Shown: positions 43,058 to 54,242, numbered from the stretch's first letter. The stretch: 64,000 nucleotides of DNA from STC-113 sp964553745 (GCA_964553745.1 CAZKLD010000009.1:4670-68669), one strand, 5' to 3'. Notes: generated from the letters alone by a model not told the origin. Program-made: numbers and translations.

Positions 43058-44860
43058 TTATTTCAAATCCCATTTCACTGGCAGTTGTCCTGTAAAAGGA
43101 TAATCTCAAAACAGGACATCGGCGACTCATTGCCCTTCGCTTCACGGGAGCCAGACTGCAACAATCGTGCCCCAATCGTCCTGAAATTCATTGATATCAA
43201 GCGGACGCCCGGATACTATTATGACAATCAGTTTCTTGCTTGAGACCTTTGTCTTTCGGATGACTGAAATATCAGATTCACTGAGCGCGGGATGCGGATT
43301 ATCTCATACTCACTCTGCATATGTCTCTTCTCACACTATCGCTATCCCGATATCTGCGACAGCAGGATTTCTGAATTCTCAATTTTCACTGAATTGCACT
43401 TCTGTATTCATTCAAACAGCATCCCTGATTCATTTGAGTATCGTAGTTCACGGAAAATGGTTTCAGCTAATCCCTTGCCAATTGATAGTCCAGCCTCAAG
43501 ATTGTTTTCATAGATTATCTGCAATGCTTCAGGATATATTGATTCTGGAGACATTCTTCGGCATCGGCAGGACAGCGTCATTGTTTTTCATCAGTACAAT
43601 TGATTTTCTGACTGCCTCTCTTGCGATATTCCTATGTTCTTCAGATCATATTGTTTGTAAGTTATTCTTATACGATGGCTTTTTATCGAATAGCCCCAAT
43701 TCGAATTTCTTTATAAGGATTCTCTTAACTGCATCATTTATCCTGTCTTCAGTGATTTCTCAATTTCAAATAGCGTATTTTGCCTGAGCTATGTATGCCT
43801 TGTAATCATATGGCAGCATGATCATATCTACTCAAGCATTAATCGCTTTCACGATAGATTTGTAGTTATCCTTATCAATCTCATATGCTCAATACCAATC
43901 AGTAACAACTAATCCTTTAAATCATAATTCTTCTTTGAGCACATCGGTTATGAGATATTTGTTTCATGTGACTCTTATTCATCTCCATTCATTCAATCAA
44001 ATCATAATAGCTCATACGTCAGCCCGTATCGCTTTTTTGAAAGGTTCAATATGAATCTTCCTCAATTCCTCTTCGCTGATTTCAGATGATCATTTGTCCA
44101 TCGGGTAATTGTCGAGTCATGATCCTCACCAAGACATCGAACCGTTTCATACATAATGCTTAGCGGTTGCCATAGCCCTGGAACCATCTTCAGATATGCT
44201 TTGGAATCAGGAAATATAGGCTGCTCACATTTCTCACACTAAGCTCTCATCAGAGCCGAAAGACTCATAAAATCGTCACCATCTGTTATCAAGCGCAATA
44301 TCGATTCAAGGGGAAAATCACCAAAATATATCCGTTGACATCATTTCCTCTGCAGTAGCTTTGCCTATTCTTTTGACCAGTTCAACATCTCTGGTTGCGC
44401 CCAGTCAGATGGCATGCGGGAATACTGTGGCTCAATTAAGGTTAGTGTGTCCATGTATCGTATCCACTCAATACAGCAAAGGGATTTTCAATCTGCTTTT
44501 TTGAGAATGCGATTGGAATGCTTCTACCATTTTTATCCAGCTAAGCGGAGTATTCGGTTCGGGATAATCTCATGATCAATTCAGAATTCATCATATCGAA
44601 TATGCGGCAATATCCATCGGATTCTTAATGCTGCGTCTTTCCACGAGTATCATTTGTCATAATTTTTCAGAAAGACTCATTTTCCTTATCAGATCCTCTG
44701 CTCTTTCTTCTGCCGATAATTCATTTCTGAGATAATTGTTGTTTTCTTCTGATATTATGGAAAATGGCTGATTGTTAAATAATACGAGAATCAGCAGTGT
44801 GAGTATACCTGCAAAAATGATTATTGCGTATGCATATTTTGAGAATGCTGTATTTTTCAT
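43058..44860 (-). CDS. membrane-anchored glycoside hydrolase family 3 beta-glucosidase-like enzyme
   Basis: 600 aa. An N-terminal membrane anchor (YAYAIIIFAGILTLLILVLF, residues 9-28) is followed by the GH3 N-terminal barrel: LSAEERAEDLIRKMSLSEKL, then PLLYGVDTIHGHTNL, the family's substrate-binding segment. The C-terminal GH3 domain has IVIIVSGRPLDI and ends in GQLPVKWDLK, the usual end of ExoP-like beta-glucosidases. TGA codes many glycines. It hydrolyses beta-glucosides or related oligosaccharides outside the cell, held at the membrane. With the GH46 chitosanase it forms a small exo-polysaccharide capacity. Convergent with the RND operon. Confidence 0.88.
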
Positions 44861-45002
44861 AGCAACAAAATGAGTCTTTTATTCCTCTTTAAGGAGATAC
44901 ATATTATACTTTTTTTAAGTTCAAAATCAAAAACCTGCCTCATATGTTTACAAAATCTGATTTTCGGTATAATCATTTTTATGATTTTTAATGTATCCTA
45001 AA

Positions 45003-45644
45003 ATGAATTTTGATCTATCTTACATCATCCAGATTCTGCCATCTATAATAATGGGGCTTACCTTACATGAATTCTCTCATGCTTATATGGCTTACAGATG
45101 CTGAGATTTTACAGCGAGAGATCTGGGGAGGGTATCGCTTAACCCCCTAAAGCATATAGACCCTATCGGATTCATCTTTATAGTATTAGCCTGATTCTGA
45201 TGGGCAAAGCCTGTTTCTTTCAATGTGTACAACCTGAAAGATTCCGATTCCGATACCATAAAGATTGCTTCTGCCTGACCATTGGCGAATGCCATTCTTG
45301 CAATTGCCTTCTCTCTTATCTTTGTCATTATCGCAAATACCATCTCAGACACGACACTCGACAGATATGCTTATTTCATAGATATGATATATTATTGAAT
45401 CTTCATAAATTGGTGACTCTTCCTATTTAATCTTATCCCTATCCCACCCCTTGATGGTGCGCATATTTTCTTAACCAGATTTAAGAATAAGCCTTGGTAT
45501 GCCGGTTTTTATAAGTTCTGAACTTTTGCACTGCTCTGAATTTTGCTCTTGGAATCTCAGACTAGCCTTGATATTCTTCCGATCTGAATTTTAGTCAGGT
45601 CATTGAGTGAATTATCATTAAAGCTATTCGGGTATTCGCTATAA
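45003..45644 (+). CDS. site-2 protease family (peptidase M50) membrane metalloprotease
   Basis: 213 aa with about six hydrophobic segments. Zinc motif HEFSH at residues 22-26 in GLTLHEFSHAYMAY, and the second motif NLIPIPPLDGA near residue 150, where the Asp is the third ligand; both are hallmarks of the short M50B/Rhomboid-distinct S2P group. TGA encodes glycines in helices. It cleaves membrane-embedded substrates; a nearby ECF sigma/anti-sigma pair makes regulated intramembrane proteolysis conceivable, but no link is shown. A shared terminator follows. Confidence 0.9.
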
Positions 45645-45677
45645 AATAAATCTCCCGATTATCGGGAGATTTATTTT
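45645..45677. terminator. bidirectional intrinsic terminator
   Basis: AAATAAATCTCCCGAT / ATCGGGAGATTTATTT palindrome between the converging M50 gene and the anti-sigma-like gene. Confidence 0.88.
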
Positions 45678-45682
45678 ATAGG

Positions 45683-47134
45683 CTATTTATACAATCTTAT
45701 AGGATTCTCGGTTATCAGATCTTTTGCAATCGGCACTACTATGTTTTTCTGGAAATATTCTCATTCCTTTGGTTCTTGAGCAACCGGGAATATCATTGCA
45801 GGAACCATATATTCGGCGCTTCTTCAATCTTTGTAATCATACATGTGGACGTATGATAATGTCGGCTCTCATAATTTGACTTCAACATTTGTGATTTTTA
45901 TATTTTCAGGATATATCGATAAATCATCGATTCAATACCTTCATCATTTTTCTGCTATTTTCAATATATTTCAAGTATTCGTCTCTACGGGATATTTAGA
46001 TTCTTCAAATTCCAATCTCTCGAGACCGCTCACTTCAGAGACTTTCTGGCTCCTTACATCAATTCAGATTGTTATTCATCTATTCTGTCAGAATTCTTCA
46101 AAAACTGATTTTGAATCCAGAACCAAAGGATATACGACATATACCGTATCTGGAATATAGATATCGTTCTTGTTTGTAGCTCTCTCATATTCGGCTCTCC
46201 ATTCTTTGTTTACTATCGGCTTTCAATAAGAGGATAAGTCTAGTTTGAAATCATTTGCAAACGATGAAGCTATCTCAAGGAGTTTGTCATCTGAGGGAAT
46301 CTCATTTATATCTATCTTATTGGTTTTTACACATTCTTCAGTTACACATGCAAACTGCGGCCAAAGCGCATAATTTTTGGATATTTGGATATTTCATTCA
46401 TTCAGATCGATATTCATATTCAGTCACTTATCTATATTCTGAGAAAGATTCAGCGTATTGAGCTTGAGATCTCAGAATTTTGAAATGTCGATATTAGTTA
46501 AGCTGAAGTTATTCAGGAGACTTGATACATCAGTGCCTTGAAGTCAGCTCTTCTTTTTCAATAGAACAGACATCTCTGTCTCATCTATATTGAATCAGGA
46601 TCAGGAATATACATATTTATATATCTTTTGCTCATAAGGAGGCACATCTACGGCAGGTCCGCCCGTAGCTATTTTTGAATCCATGAAGCTACTTGTAGCG
46701 TCTCGTGATACTGGGGATCATCCTCATCACTGTCATCCTGCAGCCGGGGAGATAGTGCCAAATGCCTTATCGGCTTTCTGTTCTTTCTCGTATGCGAAGC
46801 TTATTTTCTGGCCTCAATTGTTATTTGGACCAACTGTACCTGTTGGGCTGACTGTAACAAACATGAATGCAGCGAAAGCCACTCCAGAGGCTCCTAACAG
46901 CAAATATGCGATTGCCTTTTTCCATTCGGATTCTTTATCGTCAGAACCTTGTTTTTTCGATACTTCCAGAAGCACCTTTGCTCTCAGCTCTTCTTTGAAT
47001 TTCTCATCAAAATGAGTATCGGGCTTATTTGTTATCATTTCCTCCAGAATCTGAAGTATCTTTTCTTCTTTTTCCTCTAATGAGGGATCAAGGGAATATA
47101 ATTCTCTCAATATTTTTTTAAAATCTGTTTTCAT
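45683..47134 (-). CDS. single-pass membrane protein, probable anti-sigma partner
   Basis: 483 aa. The N-terminal cytosolic part (1-75) is acidic and helical (LREYLSLD-like start, LEEKEEKILQILEEM), as in anti-sigma domains. One membrane segment follows at about 78-97 (AIAYLLLGASGVAFAAFMFV). The outer part has a Gly-rich linker (AGGQGGGGSP, with several TGA glycines) and a domain of about 330 residues without a recognised family. The ECF sigma gene is immediately upstream (14-base gap), the usual arrangement. The sensory outer domain is unknown. Confidence 0.6.
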
Positions 47135-47148
47135 AATGCTTTTTTAAA

Positions 47149-47706
47149 TTATAGATTTATGGTGCAAATAAAGAATATTAGCGCTAAGTTTGCCTGAATC
47201 TGGTGAAGAGTCCTGGAAACTATCTTCTTGCAATTCTCTTCTGATTTTCATGTTATTGCAGATATTTCCTTATAGCTCAGATCATCCCAGATCCTCATTA
47301 TGACAATATCCTTATTTGTTTTTCAGATGGTATTTAGAAAACTTAATATATCCTGCACCTTACTCTTGTTGTCTATGTTTTCTCAGTAATGCTCAATAAT
47401 CTGAAAACTATCTTCCACATTTTCGAGCTCAATAACTTCCTTTTTAGTCCTGAGGCTGTCGATATAATTGTTGTAAGCTATAGAATACAGCCAAGATGTG
47501 AATTGCCCTCTAGAAGTGCCATGGAATGAGCTTGTTTTCTTTATTGCTTTAAGAAAAGTCTCTTGTGTGAGATCTTCTGCGACCTCCTTCTCGAAAGTCT
47601 TGTAGTAAAGGAAATCATATATTCTTTTTGCATAATCCTCATAGATTTCTCACCAGATTTCGAGTCTTCATTTGCTAAGACTTTCAAAGTCTTTGTCTCT
47701 TAACAT
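47149..47706 (-). CDS. ECF-type RNA polymerase sigma factor
   Basis: 185 aa, typical ECF length. Sigma region 2 is seen in YAKRIYDFLYYKTFEKEVAE and DLTQETFLKAIKK, continuing through FTSWLYSIAYNNYIDSLR. Region 4 has MRIWDDLSYKEISAITGKSE followed by EENCKKIVSRTLHQIQ as the helix-turn-helix. It redirects polymerase to a small regulon. It is followed by its probable membrane anti-sigma partner and preceded after 11 bases by the secreted Kazal-domain gene, which may belong to the same operon. Confidence 0.88.
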
Positions 47707-47717
47707 TTTAAAAAGGA

Positions 47718-48347
47718 TTAATTTGTAATTGGGCTTTTGCACCCGCAGCCGATATCATCGAAAAAGGCAGTTTCTCAGTCGTTGCATTTGAACTTGACTC
47801 CTTCGCACCGGATAGGATCTTTGAAAAGATATCTTTTTGACAGAATCTCTTTGATATCTGTTATTTTTGAATTATTCATATCCTCTACAAAGAGATATAT
47901 ATTCCTAAGCCTGTCAATTTTCATCTCGGCAAATATGTCACCCGGCAGGTTCGGCGGCAGCTCATCTATCTTTTCTGTGAGCCTCAATCTTACGTTTTGG
48001 AGTTTTGCGATCTGGGCATTGGTATCAAGCAGGCTAATTTTAGAGATGAATTCATCGTATTGGCTTTTAAGTGAAGATTTAAGCATTTCAGACAGCACTG
48101 CCTGCCTTCACTCCTCAAAAGCTGTACATGCTCAGCTGTGCACTTCAGTTGCATGGGCTTCATTTGACATCATGCATGAATTTGCGAATGTCTTGTATAC
48201 GGGATAGCATGGAGCCTTGACACATTGGACTTGGACCTTGGCGCATATCGGGGCATAAATCATAGGACACATCCTCTCATCGGCTGAGACTGAGGAGATT
48301 GCTCAATACGCCACAAATGCTGAAAGTAAGATTATAAAGGTTTTCAT
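47718..48347 (-). CDS. secreted Kazal-like protease-inhibitor-domain protein
   Basis: 209 aa. Signal peptide (FIILLSAFVAYGAISSVSA) and a Cys-rich Kazal-like domain: CPMIYAPICAKVQVQCVKAP, CYPVYKTFANSCMMSNEA and HSGAC give the C-P-x-x-Y-x-P-x-C...Y...F-x-N-x-C pattern. A helical region follows, then a second Cys cluster near the C-terminus (RCEGVKFKCND, GCGCK). Kazal domains block serine proteases, but bacterial ones often have other surface roles. It lies upstream of the ECF sigma gene on the same strand. Confidence 0.75.
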
Positions 48348-48441
48348 ATATGTTCTTTAGAATATAAGCTGTCACATATATTAAGACGAAATAATTTTTA
48401 AAAGGTGACAAAATTCAAATAAAAATATAAGTATCGAAATT

Positions 48442-49218
48442 TTAATTAAATGCTTCAATCCATTCTTCGATGATTTTGATTATTTCTCAGGTCCTGTCAT
48501 TTCATGAATAGAATCAATATGAGTGGTCTGCTCATGGGATAATATGCAAATCTTTATTTCAGATATACTTTAGAAATGCATTATTTGTCTGTTCGGAAGG
48601 AATTACATCATCATCCGTTCAATGAATGAAAAGACCGGGACAGGGAATATCAGCTATGAATTCAGAAGCAGAATATTTCTCCATATTCTCCAGAAATTGA
48701 ATTCATAGTTTATCCATCTCTCAATCTTTCGACCAATTCTCATAATATGCATATCATTTTTCTTTAAAGTCGCTTAATTGGCTTTCGTTGAATTCCAGAT
48801 TTATAGCTTCTTTCAGATCTCATTCTCAGCTCAGGCTTATGAAGCCATCGAGATGATTCTTTCATCAATATATCGTAGAGATTGCCACTCCAAAGCTATG
48901 TCACTGCAAAATGAGCCTTTTGAAACTATGATTTGCCTTAAGATAATCGATTACTGCCTTAAGATCATCCAGCTCATTATCTATCGATGAATCAAAAAAA
49001 TCTCAATCGCTCTGTCATTGTCCTGAGAAATCGAATCTGCAAGTCAGATATTTTTCTCAGAAATGTTCCGCGAAACTTCTGGTAAAATTGCTGCTGTCTC
49101 AGGAGAATCAATGGCAATAGACTATTGCAATGTCGCTATTTTGCTCATTTTTCATCCAAGCCTTCAGCCTTTGTCATCTTGAATTTTTAATCCATATTTC
49201 CGAAGTGGGCATATTCAT
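48442..49218 (-). CDS. alpha/beta hydrolase
   Basis: 258 aa. The first strands and oxyanion segment are IAIVYCHGFSGDSSNFTRSF, then a GQGQSDGDF segment, and a nucleophile elbow at LILQGHSFGVAIS with Ser in GHSFG (Gly from TGA). The acid is probably in FIHGTDDDVIPSEQ, and the His in PGADHSYGFYSGND. All catalytic elements of the fold are in order. Substrate unknown; closest in style to acyl-transferring or esterase-type cytosolic hydrolases. A lone gene between A/T-rich gaps. Confidence 0.88.
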
Positions 49219-49301
49219 GAAATTAGTTTTTAATTCTTTAGTAATGTGAGATATTTTATTTAATTATATATTTTTTGATTTATTTACAAATCATCCTGTT
49301 T

Positions 49302-49336
49302 AAAGAAAGAATTTCTAATTATTAGAAATTCTTTCT
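49302..49336. terminator. intrinsic terminator
   Basis: AAAGAAAGAATTTCTAA / TTAGAAATTCTTTCT hairpin just after the stop of the minus-strand gene at 49340-50128. It lies 3 bases from the stop codon. Confidence 0.8.
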
Positions 49337-49339
49337 CTG

Positions 49340-50128
49340 TTAATTCCGATTTATCAATCTAAGAATCCGTGCCTTTCACATATTCATAATCTCATCTCAA
49401 CTGCCATCTTTCATCTCAATCAACCATCTCAGAGCTTCGTAATTCGTGTTCAGCTCATTGAGAATCTCTTCTTCGCTTGCTGTCTGGAGCCATAAAAGCC
49501 AATCCAGCCTATTCGCGATCTCTTTCTGGAATTCTCATACATCTTCTATCGCAAAGAACTTGTCCTCTTCGTCATAATCGAATTTCCTTGGTTCATCTCA
49601 CTCATTTTCAAATATGAATAATTTTGATTGATGCATAAGGTCATCAAGGAATGCAACGGGATCTTTATCTGATTTCTTGTTTTCTAGGAATGATTTCATC
49701 CTACCGATTGAGTTTTCATTCGTTCCTATCGGGAAATCCTCAGGATTGCACCTGCTCACATCGCAATAGAATACTTTATCCTTAAAGAAAAACAATGCAC
49801 GTTCATTTAGGGTATATATGCAATCATCCATCTGAACCAGCAATTCCTTATTGAGCGATAGCTTGTCCGCTAATATTATTGCTCTAGGAATCCGTATTGC
49901 TGTTTTTGAAATTCATTTGCCGAATAGCCATTCCGGATCTATCCTATCTTGCACAGCCTTCCTTATGGCTGAAACAACAGGAAAAAGGGTTCAAGGATTT
50001 AAATCTCCCCCTTTTTTCAACTTCTGAGCAAGCTCATTGAATGATTCCTGATCAGGATTTCATGACCTGATAAGCGCCTCTCTGATATTATCTATAGCAT
50101 CCCTCCTTAATGTTCTCGCATCCATCAT
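49340..50128 (-). CDS. hypothetical cytosolic protein (262 aa)
   Basis: From ATG 50128 (a second ATG follows directly) to TAA, with TGA=Gly throughout. Soluble, acidic, mixed helix and strand. C-terminal half is very Glu/Asp-rich (FDYDEEDKFFAIEDVGEFQK). No signal, no membrane segment, no recognised motif. The DNA before the start holds AAGGAGG downstream of the ATG, not upstream, so no Shine-Dalgarno. Function unknown. Confidence 0.65.
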
Positions 50129-50305
50129 ATTGTTTCTTAAAAATCTATTTCATTATATGTGAATTATGCGGATATTGCAAAAACTAATGGATTTATCTTA
50201 TGGGACTAGCACATTATCAACTCATACATTTATAGCATTGCATTAAACCTATCCCCGCATTCTATATATGACTGAAGAAAATAGGGTTTTTTGAGGAGTC
50301 AACTT

Positions 50306-50407
50306 ATGAAAAGCGAATTCCTCCTTATTGACTACCTGCTGCAACATCCCGATGAACTCCTGATAAGGTCTCTTGAATTAATTCTTGAGCAGATTAACAT
50401 ATGATAA
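50306..50407 (+). CDS. possible small protein (33 aa)
   Basis: A 33-codon frame MKSEFLLIDYLLQHPDELLI... to TAA, preceded by GAGGAG at a good spacing, unusual for host genes here. A second short frame (MHLIIQIRISNLDPELLLIE..., about 50442-50537) follows in another frame and ends at the terminator. Both have protein-like composition; a frameshift might join them. Low confidence. Confidence 0.3.
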
Positions 50408-50538
50408 TTGCTCTTATCTGATAGTGCGCGATTTATGATATGCATCTGATAATTCAGATTCGAATTTCGAATCTTGATCCTGAACTGCTTTTAATTGAGC
50501 TTGAACCGAATGAACACATAACAGAAAAAAAATAATAT

Positions 50539-50568
50539 AAAAACACCCTCGGGCCCGAGGGGGTTTTT
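50539..50568. terminator. intrinsic terminator
   Basis: AAAAACACCCTCGGGCCCGAGGGGGTTTTT near-palindrome; can end the minus-strand gene at 50580-51044 and any plus-strand transcript from 50300. Confidence 0.85.
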
Positions 50569-50579
50569 ATCATATGAGC

Positions 50580-51044
50580 CTAAATTGAAGCGTTATGTGG
50601 AATTTTATTCAATTCGATAGCCTTGGATTCTATTTGTGCTATGAACCCAGTGAATATTGTTCTTTTTGAGTCAGAAAACGGCAGGAAACCAAGCAAGGAT
50701 GTCTTAATGGGAAGATCATACACTCACATTCACTGTACGGTTTCCAGGAGGGCTTTTATCCTTTCTGCATCTTCCTGAAGCTCTTTTGCTTTATCGAATA
50801 TTTCTGAGGGGATTTGATTTGCATTGCTTTGATCTAGCAGTGTATTTACCGAGAAAATAAGTTCGAGCTGGTCGGCTACCCTTAATTTAGTCTCTTCCAT
50901 GAATTTCAGGATAATCCCACTTCTGTCGGTAGGATTTTTTTCCGCTTCTTTTAATGCGCAGGTAATTCATTCGCTGATCTCACTGTCTAATTTAAGCCAT
51001 TCTGAGTCAAGCCTCCTTAATGAATCAGTTAAGTTGTTTCACAT
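50580..51044 (-). CDS. hypothetical helical protein (154 aa)
   Basis: ATG followed directly by TGA (Met-Gly under the host code), to TAG. Long amphipathic helices (DSLRRLDSEWLKLDSEISEG, FMEETKLRVADQLELIFSVN) without a known motif. Soluble. The second codon being TGA makes this gene invisible to a standard-code search. Followed by a terminator. Upstream after about 185 bases is another small hypothetical gene on the same strand. Confidence 0.65.
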
Positions 51045-51196
51045 GATAAAATTAAAGTTAAAAAATTATTATAGCTTCACTATAAGTAAAAATATATAAA
51101 TGTCAATATATGCTCGCTCCAAAAGCGGGCAAGCAATTCTTTAAATTCAATGAGTTCTAAAGTCAAATGCATCTTTTTCATTCGATAAATACTTCA

Positions 51197-51208
51197 GGGG
51201 GGGGGGGG
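51197..51208 (+). repeat. homopolymeric G12 tract
   Basis: Twelve consecutive G in an otherwise A/T-rich region, 20 bases downstream of the minus-strand gene ending at 51229. On the minus strand it falls in a tiny open frame (MIPYPPPPPEVFIE..., about 20 aa) as a run of proline codons. Such tracts slip during replication and can switch genes on and off; here no large gene depends on it. Confidence 0.7.
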
Positions 51209-51228
51209 TAAGGAATCATTATCTTTAT

Positions 51229-51606
51229 TTATACAACTGTTTTCAAGATGTCATCGACCATGACTGCAACTTTCCTATACTCAGACGCATCCAGAAGATT
51301 CATGGGCATGAAGTTCGATTCTCTTACAGTTGTTCAGGCGGGATCCTTTATTCATAAAGCAAGGGCCGCACCTCCTCATAGCCTGTTTTTTTGTCGGTCA
51401 AGACACTTAGTTACTCATATTTTAGCTGATTCCTGAATTCTGAACAGTTGCTCTCTGCTGACTGCAGTATTTCAGAGGAGTCAGATAACAGCGTCTCAGA
51501 AGATTGAGGCTCACTTGTTTGCATACGTTTCCATAAGAGTGGCTATATCCTCTCATTGCAAGTCAGGTTTCTTGTACAGGTCAGACCATTCTATTGCTGA
51601 TTCCAT
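51229..51606 (-). CDS. hypothetical protein (125 aa)
   Basis: ATG to TAA with more than ten TGA glycines, several doubled (for example GGGAALALGIKDPAG). Soluble, mixed composition, one Cys. No recognised motif. Stands alone on the minus strand. The high number of TGA codons on apparent glycine turns confirms host-code coding. Confidence 0.65.
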
Positions 51607-51745
51607 AAATTTTTTTATTGCAGTAAATTAATTATAACTATAAAGATATGAATTATTTTGTCAATGTTTCAATTTCAAAATAAATTAGTATTTTGACTTT
51701 ATTAATACTTTCATTATAAATTAACAAATCATAAATAGTCAAATA

Positions 51746-52339
51746 ATGAATGAATCAATACTCATAAACCGCACACGCGAACTCAGCCGAGATATGTGAG
51801 AGGGTGCTATTGCTAATTTGCTGTGATGATCAAAAAGGAAAATAAGCAGCTGAGCCGATCTGTATTTAGATGATATCACGAATATTGAGGTAAAATGCAG
51901 ACTTTATTGACAGCCGGTCAATATCCTTATCTGACAACTCCTCAGCCTTAGCGAGAATGACATCTATGCATTGTTATTCTATCGGACAAATAGCTGAAAA
52001 AGACCTCTTTCCATACTGAAGCAGATGTGACGATGAGGGAATTGCCTAGATCATTTCAAGAAGTCAGTTTCGATTTCAAAAATTTTCCTGTTTCCTGTTC
52101 CGTATATAAATCATTTTTATGAGACTACTCATATGAAAGAAGTCACCATAAGCTCAACATGAGTAAAGCATAAATGATTGGCAGTCAAGACAGCTACGGA
52201 AATTTATGAGAATTCAAATGAAACAAAATCCATTTTCGAAACGCCTATAGATTTTCCGGCAAGTCCTCTGGCTATAACATATGCGGTGGGGGAGAAGATA
52301 AACCGGATATTGAGGATGAAATGACATAAGGAAAGATAA
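51746..52339 (+). CDS. hypothetical protein (197 aa)
   Basis: ATG to TAA with TGA=Gly at about a dozen sites (ANLLGGSKRKISSGADLYLD, LKQMGRGGNCLDHF). The N-terminal third has an EVKCRLYGQPVNILIGQLLS stretch suggesting a nucleic-acid-binding or nuclease-like alpha/beta fold, but no catalytic motif can be named. C-terminal third is beta-rich. Ends in a terminator shared with the convergent kinase gene. Confidence 0.6.
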
Positions 52340-52365
52340 AAAAACGCTCAAAAGAGCGTTTTTTT
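52338..52365. terminator. bidirectional intrinsic terminator
   Basis: AAAAAAACGCTC / GAGCGTTTTTTT with AAAA loop; overlaps the stop codons of both converging genes. Confidence 0.88.
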
Positions 52366-52930
52366 AGTCATTCAATGATTTTATGATGTCTTCGGCAATA
52401 TCTTCAAAATCATTATTCGAAGAATCATAAATTTTATGTTTCAGAGACGTTTTCGCAATCAGTTCCAGTAACAGCTTTTGCTGTTTTGCATAATACCCGT
52501 TTATTTCTTCATCATTTCATTTTCTGTCCACATACTCGCTCCAGCTAGGTTCCCTTAATTTGCGAGAGAATTTAATTCTTTCTCAGATCAAGGTTTCATC
52601 TACCTTGAGCAATACAATCATTGAAAAGCTTTTAATCAAATCTTCCACCGCTTTAAAATCTTTTATTGTACTATTTGTCTTTATGATGTGCGTAAAATAT
52701 AACCTATCGAATATTATATAATCCTTTTTGCCTGTCAAAGATTTGCCGATTAACCTTTGCAGGAAATCAATACTAATGAGTTTATCATCATTATCCATTA
52801 GCGGCATCAATGTCTTATCTTCTCCTATTGCATAACACTTCTTTCCTTTTTGCAAAAAAGCTTTTTTAAGTGATTTCTTGATTGATGTTTTGCCGCTTGT
52901 AGCTATTCATTCAAGTATTATTATCTTCAT
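52364..52930 (-). CDS. P-loop nucleoside/nucleotide kinase-like protein
   Basis: 188 aa. N-terminal Walker A GIATSGKTS at residues 8-16 (first Gly TGA), then KKDYIIFDRLYFTHII, where the DR(L/F) pair matches the DRS/DRY motif of thymidylate and deoxynucleoside kinases. A later IGERIKFSRKLREPSW resembles their LID. It probably phosphorylates a nucleoside or dNMP. The promoter must lie in the intergenic region shared with island 2. Confidence 0.7.
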
Positions 52931-53046
52931 AATTTATTAGCTTGGGTATTGAAATTCAATCACATTGTACTCGGGATTTGTTTTTTTAGAAAATGAATTT
53001 ATTCAGTTATTGGAATGATGACTTAGTTTAAGCAACAATAACAGAT

Positions 53047-53074
53047 TTGACACATTGCTTTAAATTATTATAAA
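53047..53074 (+). promoter_or_regulatory. sigma70-type promoter of island 2
   Basis: TTGACA (53047-53052), 16-base spacer, TATAAA (53069-53074): a near-consensus promoter about 50 bases before the Sel1 gene's start. It is the clearest promoter match in the window and belongs to the standard-code island. Confidence 0.55.
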
Positions 53075-53124
53075 TATAAAACTGATTTCTATTCCATTAT
53101 ACCAAAACAAAAAGGGAGCAACCC

Positions 53125-54183
53125 ATGAAAAGAAACCTGATTCTGTCCATCCTTGTATTTTCTCTCTTCATATCCGCCCTCGCATCTGCCAATTCATTCG
53201 ACAGGGGTGTTGCCGCTAAGAATGCAAATGATATCAAGACTGCAATCAGAGAGTTTACCGATGCTGCTGAAAATGGGAGCATGGGTGCAGAATTGCAGCT
53301 CGGATACATCTACAATGGTTTTATGCCGACCGAAGATGATTATAAGAATGCAGTGTACTGGTTTGATCGCGCCGCATCAGATGGTCTGCATGCTGCCGAG
53401 TATGAACTTGGAATGCTTTATTACAAAGGTCACGGAGTGAAAAAGGACATCGGACGGGCAGTCAGATTGTTTAGGAGAGCTTCAGTAGACGATGATATCC
53501 ATGATGCTGATTATCTGCTTGGCACCATCTATCTTCAAGGAGCAGATGAAGTGCGGCAAGATTTTCGGGAAGCGGCACGCTGGTTCAGACGTGGAGCCGA
53601 TAATGGCAATTCCATGGCTTCATACTCTGCCGGCATGATGTATCTGGAGGGGTTAGGAGTTGAAAAAGATACCTCTAAGGCCCTGAAATATCTAAAGGCT
53701 TCTGCAGACAAAAACAATGTCGATGCACAATTCCAACTAGGGAAAATGTACACAGAAGGACTCGATGTCGAAAAAGATGAAAACGATGGATTCTACTGGA
53801 TAAGAAAAGCATCTAAACATGGAATCCCTTCCGTTGATTTCTACCTTTCCAACATGTACAAAGAGGGGATCGGAACTGCAAAAAACATACCCGAGGCCAT
53901 AGTTTTTCTTAAAAAAGCCTCGGAAAAAGGATTGTCATCGGCCTCCTATCAACTCGGAGCTATGTATGGAAATGGGGCTGATGTCAAACAGGATTTGATT
54001 GAAGCAAAGAAATACTTTGAGGTAGCCTTCAGACAAGGGAGTTTAACAGCATGCTATAGCCTTGGCTACATATACGAGAATGGCTTTGGCGTACCGAAAA
54101 ACCTTGCTGAGGCAAAGAAATACTACGGAATTGCCGCAGATAAAGGTTTTGAGGAGGCGGCTAAAAGGCTGAAAAACCTTTAG
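53125..54183 (+). CDS. secreted Sel1-repeat protein (standard code)
   Basis: 352 aa. Signal peptide (MKRNLILSILVFSLFISALA, cleavage after SANS-like) and then about nine Sel1/TPR-like repeats of 36 residues (A-x-Y-x-L-G-x-M-Y-x-x-G-x-G-V-x-x-D pattern, for example AEYELGMLYYKGHGVKKD and AQFQLGKMYTEGLDVEKDEN). Sel1 proteins are scaffolds for protein-protein contacts in secretion, signalling or host interaction. More than thirty glycines are all GGN and none is TGA, in sharp contrast to flanking genes. The start follows AAAGGGAGCAACCC. Confidence 0.9.
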   Translation: MKRNLILSILVFSLFISALASANSFDRGVAAKNANDIKTAIREFTDAAENGSMGAELQLGYIYNGFMPTEDDYKNAVYWFDRAASDGLHAAEYELGMLYYKGHGVKKDIGRAVRLFRRASVDDDIHDADYLLGTIYLQGADEVRQDFREAARWFRRGADNGNSMASYSAGMMYLEGLGVEKDTSKALKYLKASADKNNVDAQFQLGKMYTEGLDVEKDENDGFYWIRKASKHGIPSVDFYLSNMYKEGIGTAKNIPEAIVFLKKASEKGLSSASYQLGAMYGNGADVKQDLIEAKKYFEVAFRQGSLTACYSLGYIYENGFGVPKNLAEAKKYYGIAADKGFEEAAKRLKNL

Positions 54184-54242
54184 TCGAAGCGGTTTTCAAA
54201 AACAAATAACCAATCTAAATCAAAGGGGAATAAACAAACCGG

